Assembly: GCA_021845505.1 (NCBI GenBank)
Contig: JAJZVU010000032.1
Coordinates: 1-38,803 of the forward strand
Direction of reading: 5' to 3'
Length of the DNA stretch: 38,803 nt
Origin: Pseudomonadota bacterium
GTDB taxonomy: Bacteria; Pseudomonadota; Gammaproteobacteria; Burkholderiales; Burkholderiaceae_C
Shown: in pieces, positions 35,165-38,803 of the stretch
How positions within the stretch are numbered: position 1 is the first letter of the stretch
How the letters are laid out: every line of letters starts with the position of its first letter
Program-made: the position numbers and the translations under genes
Notes under the pieces: model-generated
Database searches by the model: none
The model's input: the letters and a program-made list of their open reading frames with translations, nothing else
Told to the model about the DNA's origin: nothing

Positions 35165-35276
35165 GGTCGAGCGGGGTTCAGGCCTGCCGGACCGCGGCAG
35201 GCGGCAGATCGAGCATAGCCCGGCGCCGGCCGGCACGCAGACACCCGCCCGGGCCGGGGCGCGATAGCGCAGCCCC

Positions 35277-35282
35277 TACAAT
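35277..35282 (+). promoter_or_regulatory. Possible -10 element of nsrR
   Basis: TACAAT (5 of 6 to the -10) lies 54 bases before the nsrR start at 35337, in CCCTACAATCGG, the same context as the TACAAT before the AraC-type gene. No convincing -35 is visible, nor any palindrome matching the one at the ytfE promoter. Confidence 0.35.
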
Positions 35283-35336
35283 CGGCGGCAGGCCCGGGGC
35301 GCGCGGCACCGGCCGCCGCGCTGGACGTCCCGCCCG

Positions 35337-35783
35337 ATGAAACTCACCGCCTTCGCCGATTTCGGATTGCGCACCCTGCTGCTGCTGGCGGCCAGCGGCG
35401 AGCGCGCCTGGTCGAGCGCCGAGCTGGCGCAGCACCTGCAGGTATCGCGGGACCATCTGGTCAAGGTCATCCAGCGCCTGGCGGCCGGCGGCTATGTGCG
35501 CACCGCCCGCGGCGCCGGCGGCGGCGTGTCGCTGGCCGTCGACCCGGGCTCGGTGCGCCTGGGCCAGGTCATGGCCTGGATGGAGCAGCCGCAGGCGCTG
35601 GTGGAATGCTTCCGGGACGACGGCGGTCATTGCAACCTCAATCCGGTATGCCGGCTGCGCGGACGCCTGGCTGCCGCCGAACGGGCCTTCTACGCCGAAC
35701 TCGACCGCAGCACCCTGGCCGAATGCATGCATCCGGGGCTGCGCGCCTACGCCCGCGCCGACGACCAGGCGGCACCGGCGTAG
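35337..35783 (+). CDS. nsrR: Rrf2-family nitric-oxide-sensing regulator NsrR
   Basis: 148 residues. The N-terminal winged helix is NsrR-like (MKLTAFADFGLRTLL, VSRDHLVKVIQRLAAGGYVRTARGAGGGV). Three Cys that would hold an Fe-S cluster are Cys91, Cys99 and Cys105 in ECFRDDGGHCNLNPVCRL, and the C-terminal helix AERAFYAELDRSTLAEC matches NsrR. NO damages the cluster and releases repression. It converges with ytfE (20 bases between stops), a typical target, so the pair is a nitrosative-stress module. IscR or other Rrf2 members are less likely given the Cys spacing and the partner gene. Confidence 0.92.
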   Translation: MKLTAFADFGLRTLLLLAASGERAWSSAELAQHLQVSRDHLVKVIQRLAAGGYVRTARGAGGGVSLAVDPGSVRLGQVMAWMEQPQALVECFRDDGGHCNLNPVCRLRGRLAAAERAFYAELDRSTLAECMHPGLRAYARADDQAAPA

Positions 35784-35803
35784 TGTCCTGCCCCGCCTGG
35801 GCA

Positions 35804-36511
35804 TCAGGCGCCGCGGGCCGGCTCGAACGCCGGGAACAGCAGGTTGTTCTCCAGGTGGATGTGCTGCACCAGGTCGTCGCAGAACTTGGCCACCCCGGCG
35901 TACAGCGCGCGCCAGGAGTTGCAGGCTTCGGCGGGCGGCTGGAAGTCGTCGGTGGCGCGGCGCAGCTCGACCAGCAGCTGCGCATGGTCGTTGTGCTCGG
36001 CGCGCATGCGCGCCACCGGCGGCTGCAGGTTCGTCCCCGGCGCGACTCGCTGCATCATCGGGAACAGGATCTGTTCTTCCTTGTCCATGTGCTGGGACAA
36101 CTCCTCCAGGCAGCGCTGCAGCAGTTCCTCCAGGCCCCGGGGCACTTGCGCATGCCCGGCGTGCACCCTCTCGACCTTGTGCGCCAGCCGCACCAGCTCC
36201 GGCAATTCGGCGCGGTGGGTGGCGTGGAAACGCTGCAGGATATGGTCGACCAGCTGCGCCGGCTGTTGCGGCAGCTCGCTGGCCTGGGGCTGCAGCGCGG
36301 CGATGTCGCGCTGCAGCTGTTGCAGGTCCAGCCCGCGCTCGGCGGCCGCCTCGCGCAGGCTGCGCGCTCCGCCGCAGCAATAGTCCAGCCGCAGGCTGCG
36401 CAACAGTCCCAGGGCCTGCGGATGGCTTCGCGCCAGTTCGCCCAGGGGCATTTCGCCCAGGTCGGGCAGGGCCGCACAGCTGCACTCGGGGGTATCGACG
36501 ACGTGGCTCAT
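35804..36511 (-). CDS. ytfE: Iron-sulfur cluster repair di-iron protein (RIC/YtfE)
   Basis: 235 residues from ATG 36511; the frame is open to 36622, but MSHVVDTPECSC fits and the promoter lies just beyond. An N-terminal ScdA-like domain (LDYCCGG, Cys45-Cys46, then SLREAAAERGLDL) is followed by a hemerythrin-like di-iron domain with HATHRAELPEL, HKVERVHAGH, HMDKEEQILFPMM, RAEHNDH and HIHLENNLLFP. It helps restore Fe-S clusters damaged by NO or peroxide. The promoter carries a palindrome in its spacer. It is divergent from the helicase gene. Confidence 0.93.
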   Translation of the reverse strand: MSHVVDTPECSCAALPDLGEMPLGELARSHPQALGLLRSLRLDYCCGGARSLREAAAERGLDLQQLQRDIAALQPQASELPQQPAQLVDHILQRFHATHRAELPELVRLAHKVERVHAGHAQVPRGLEELLQRCLEELSQHMDKEEQILFPMMQRVAPGTNLQPPVARMRAEHNDHAQLLVELRRATDDFQPPAEACNSWRALYAGVAKFCDDLVQHIHLENNLLFPAFEPARGA

Positions 36512-36532
36512 GATGGGATGACTCGCAAAGGC

Positions 36533-36562
36533 TTTAATAGGTATCCACGATACCACATTAAA
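36533..36562 (-). promoter_or_regulatory. ytfE promoter with operator palindrome in the spacer
   Basis: On the minus strand TTTAAT (36562-36557) and TATTAA (36539-36534) are 17 bases apart as weak -35 and -10. Inside that spacer sits the perfect palindrome GGTATC-CAC-GATACC (36540-36554); the flanking TTTAAT/ATTAAA arms extend the dyad with a one-base slip. A repressor bound here would block the promoter, and NsrR is the obvious candidate. The start would be about 17 bases before the ytfE ATG. Confidence 0.6.
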
Positions 36563-36597
36563 TCCCGAAACCCAATACGCCGAAAGGTCATTGCTGT

Positions 36598-38727
36598 ATG
36601 CTTGCACAGCCCTTGCGGCCACTCTCCTCCCTGCAACCCTGGACCGGCATGGCCGTGGCGATCGACTCGGTGGCGTGTTGCGCCGAACTCTTCGAACTCA
36701 ACGAGGAACAGCGCGCCGCGGTGGCGCACGGCCACGCCGGCCGGCCCGCCGGCGCGCTGCTGCTGCTGGCCGGCGCCGGCTCGGGCAAGACCACCACGCT
36801 GGCGGCCAGGGTGGCGCGCCTGGTGCTCGACGGCGCCGACCCGCAGCGCATCCTGCTGCTGAGTTTTTCCCGGCGCGCCGCGCAGGACCTGCAGCGCCGC
36901 GTCGGCGCCGCGCTGCACCGGGCGCTGCGCCTGCCGGCAGCGCACAAGCCGCCGGCGCTGCCGTGGGCCGGCACCTTCCATTCGGTGGCAGCGCGGCTGC
37001 TGCGCGAGCACGCCGCGCAGATCGGGCTGGCCGCCGACTTCAGCGTGCTCGACCGCGGCGACGCCGAGGACCTGCTCGGGCTGCAGCGCCAGGCGCTGGG
37101 GCTGGGCGACCGCAGCCAGCGCTTCCCCCTCAAGGCCACCTGCCTGGCCATCCATTCGCGCTGTGTCAACAGCGGGCAGGAGCTGGCCGAGGTGCTGCGC
37201 GGGCATTTCCCCTGGTGCTCGCGGCACGAGGCCGAGCTGCGCCTGTTGTTCCAGTCCTACACCGCGGAAAAGCTGCGCCAGCACCTGCTCGACCTCGACG
37301 ACCTGCTGCTGTGGTGGTCGCAGATGCTCGATCAGCCGCAGTTGGCGCAGCAGGTCGCGTCGCGCTTCGACCACCTGCTGATCGACGAATACCAGGACAC
37401 CAACAAGCTGCAGGCGGCGATCGTGCGGGCACTCGACCCCGGCGGCCGCAGCGTGACCGCGGTGGGCGACGATGCCCAGGCGATCTATTCGTTCCGGGCA
37501 GCCGAGGTCGACAACATCCTGGACTTCCCGCGCCAATACGCGGTGCCGGCCACCGTGCTGGCGCTGACCCGCAACTACCGCAGCACCCAGCCGATCCTCG
37601 ACGCCGCCCATGCGCTGATCTGCCAATCGGCGCGGCGCCACGCCAAGGCCCTGTGGAGCCGGCGCGCCGGCGCGCCGCCGTGCCTGGTCGACGTGGTCGA
37701 CGAGGCCGCGCAGGCGGCCTGGGTCGCCCAGCAGGTGCTGGAACACAGGGAGCGGGGACTGCGGCTGCGCCAGCAGGCGGTGCTGTTCCGCGCGGCGCAG
37801 CACAGCGCGATGCTGGAAATCGAGCTGGCGCGCCGCGGCATCCCTTTCGTCAAGTTCGGCGGCCTGCGCTTCACCGACACCGCCCACGTGAAGGACGTGC
37901 TCAGCCTGTTGCGCTGGACCGCCAATCCCCGGCATCGCCTGGCGGCTTTCCGCGTCGCCCAGCTGATCCCGGGGGTCGGGCCGGCGCAGGCGCGCCGGCT
38001 GTGGCTGGCGATGCAGGCGGCAAGCGACCCGCTGCAGGCGCTGCGCGAGTTCCGGCCGGGTGCGCAGGCTCGCGAGGCCTGGCGCGAACTGCTCGATCTG
38101 TGGCTCGCTCTGCATGCCCGGCCTCGCTGGCCGCGGCCGATGGAACTCGCCTGCGGCTGGTACGAAGGCCAGCTCGAGCGGCTGCACGAGCAGCCGGCAG
38201 CGCGCGCCGCTGACCTGCGGCAACTCGGCCGCATCGCCGCCGGCTACGGCAGCGCCGAACGTTTCCTCAGCGAACTCACCCTCGACCCGCCCGAACTCGG
38301 CGGCGCCCAGGCCGGCGCAGCGCATCGCGACGAGGACTACCTCATCCTGTCGACCATGCACTCGGCCAAGGGACAGGAATGGAAGGCGGTGTACCTGCTC
38401 AGCGTGGTCGACGGCTGCATCCCCTCCGACCTCGCCTGCGACGACACCGCGCAGGTCGAGGAGGAAAGGCGCCTGCTGTACGTGGCGATGACCCGTGCCC
38501 GCGACCACCTGCAGCTGATCGTGCCGCAGCGCTTCTACCTGACCCAGCAGCCAGCCCGCGGCGAAGCCCACGTGCACGCACTGCCCAGCCGCTTCCTCGA
38601 CCCGGCGGTGCGCGCCTGCCTGCAGCAGCTGACGGTCCCCGCGCAACCCGAACCCGCCGCGCCCTGCCCGCCCTTGCAGACCCCGACCGTCGATATCGCC
38701 TCGCGCGTCGCCGCGCGCTGGGACTGA
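36598..38727 (+). CDS. UvrD/Rep-like superfamily 1A DNA helicase
   Basis: 709 residues from ATG 36598; ATG 36649 (MAVAIDSVACC) is also possible, with no strong ribosome-binding site at either. Helicase motifs are all present: Q motif LNEEQRAAV (34-42), Walker A AGAGSGKTT (58-66), TFHSVAARLL, DEYQD (263-267), GDDAQAIYSFR (290-300), NYRSTQ (326-331), TMHSAKGQEW (586-595) and EEERRLLYVAMTRAR (621-635). It unwinds DNA 3' to 5' with ATP, in repair or replication restart. It is a homologue rather than UvrD itself: an unusual N-terminus, no long C-terminal extension. It is divergent from ytfE. Confidence 0.93.
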   Translation: MLAQPLRPLSSLQPWTGMAVAIDSVACCAELFELNEEQRAAVAHGHAGRPAGALLLLAGAGSGKTTTLAARVARLVLDGADPQRILLLSFSRRAAQDLQRRVGAALHRALRLPAAHKPPALPWAGTFHSVAARLLREHAAQIGLAADFSVLDRGDAEDLLGLQRQALGLGDRSQRFPLKATCLAIHSRCVNSGQELAEVLRGHFPWCSRHEAELRLLFQSYTAEKLRQHLLDLDDLLLWWSQMLDQPQLAQQVASRFDHLLIDEYQDTNKLQAAIVRALDPGGRSVTAVGDDAQAIYSFRAAEVDNILDFPRQYAVPATVLALTRNYRSTQPILDAAHALICQSARRHAKALWSRRAGAPPCLVDVVDEAAQAAWVAQQVLEHRERGLRLRQQAVLFRAAQHSAMLEIELARRGIPFVKFGGLRFTDTAHVKDVLSLLRWTANPRHRLAAFRVAQLIPGVGPAQARRLWLAMQAASDPLQALREFRPGAQAREAWRELLDLWLALHARPRWPRPMELACGWYEGQLERLHEQPAARAADLRQLGRIAAGYGSAERFLSELTLDPPELGGAQAGAAHRDEDYLILSTMHSAKGQEWKAVYLLSVVDGCIPSDLACDDTAQVEEERRLLYVAMTRARDHLQLIVPQRFYLTQQPARGEAHVHALPSRFLDPAVRACLQQLTVPAQPEPAAPCPPLQTPTVDIASRVAARWD

Positions 38728-38756
38728 AGCCACGGCCGCCCCGAAGCGGCCCGGCC

Positions 38757-38794
38757 AGCCCCCCGGGGGGCGCGGCGCGCAGCGCCGGGGGGCT
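38757..38794. repeat. GC-rich inverted repeat at the right edge
   Basis: AGCCCCCCGG (38757-38766) and CCGGGGGGCT (38785-38794) are perfect reverse complements around an 18-base GC loop, about 30 bases after the helicase stop. No T-tract follows within the window. Similar C/G-run hairpins after genes are, as I recall, common in Burkholderiales genomes. It may be a terminator or a dispersed intergenic repeat. Confidence 0.55.
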
Positions 38795-38803
38795 CAACCA
38801 CGC

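Overview
The window is a very GC-rich chromosomal segment with dense, short-gapped gene sets and no rRNA, tRNA, CRISPR array, transposase or integrase that I can see. The gene complement (OprB-type porin, leucine-degradation liu genes, NsrR/YtfE pair, ACS and AEC transporters, split acyl-CoA carboxylase, GC-rich hairpin at the right edge) fits a betaproteobacterium, most likely Burkholderiales. That placement is inference from gene content and base composition. I cannot name a genus.

Layout, left to right. (1) 38-4922, + strand: a small secreted protein, a polytopic membrane protein, a tiny membrane protein, an OprB-like porin and an acetate kinase. (2) 4956-10601, - strand: the tightly packed leucine/isovalerate operon liuA-liuB-liuC-liuD (isovaleryl-CoA dehydrogenase, both methylcrotonyl-CoA carboxylase subunits, methylglutaconyl-CoA hydratase). 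A divergent AraC-type regulator (10906-11994) follows; two 16-bp direct repeats exactly 21 bp apart lie between them. (3) 11910-22546, - strand: a GntR/FCD regulator, a class III CoA-transferase, a PCCB-type carboxyltransferase, a stand-alone biotin carboxylase, a 73-residue biotin carrier, an ACS-type anion transporter, a second carboxyltransferase, biotin synthase and a further MFS transporter. A promoter with a consensus -35 (TTGACA-N17-TAGCCT) lies just upstream of the GntR gene, and its -35 is inside a GntR-like palindrome and a 12-bp-period repeat. (4) 22755-26671, - strand: a secreted hypothetical protein, then a lipoprotein phosphoesterase translationally coupled to a di-heme cytochrome c peroxidase, closed by a clear intrinsic terminator. 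(5) 26937-30581: two ketopantoate-reductase-like paralogues flanking an AEC transporter, then a CBS-pair protein. (6) 30733-38727: an orphan Flp-like prepilin, an FMN-dependent alpha-hydroxy-acid dehydrogenase, a hotdog thioesterase, a diguanylate cyclase, a nitroreductase, convergent nsrR and ytfE, and a UvrD/Rep-like helicase.

How the parts fit. The window is dominated by acyl-CoA and biotin chemistry: a two-subunit methylcrotonyl-CoA carboxylase, a separate carboxylase with split BC/BCCP and two CT proteins, and the last enzyme of biotin synthesis beside them. The best candidate for an undescribed system is the GntR-controlled set at 13223-22546. Its content suggests uptake of an organic anion, activation to a CoA thioester by CoA transfer, and biotin-dependent carboxylation, with the biotin supplied locally by BioB. 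The substrate cannot be read from the sequence.
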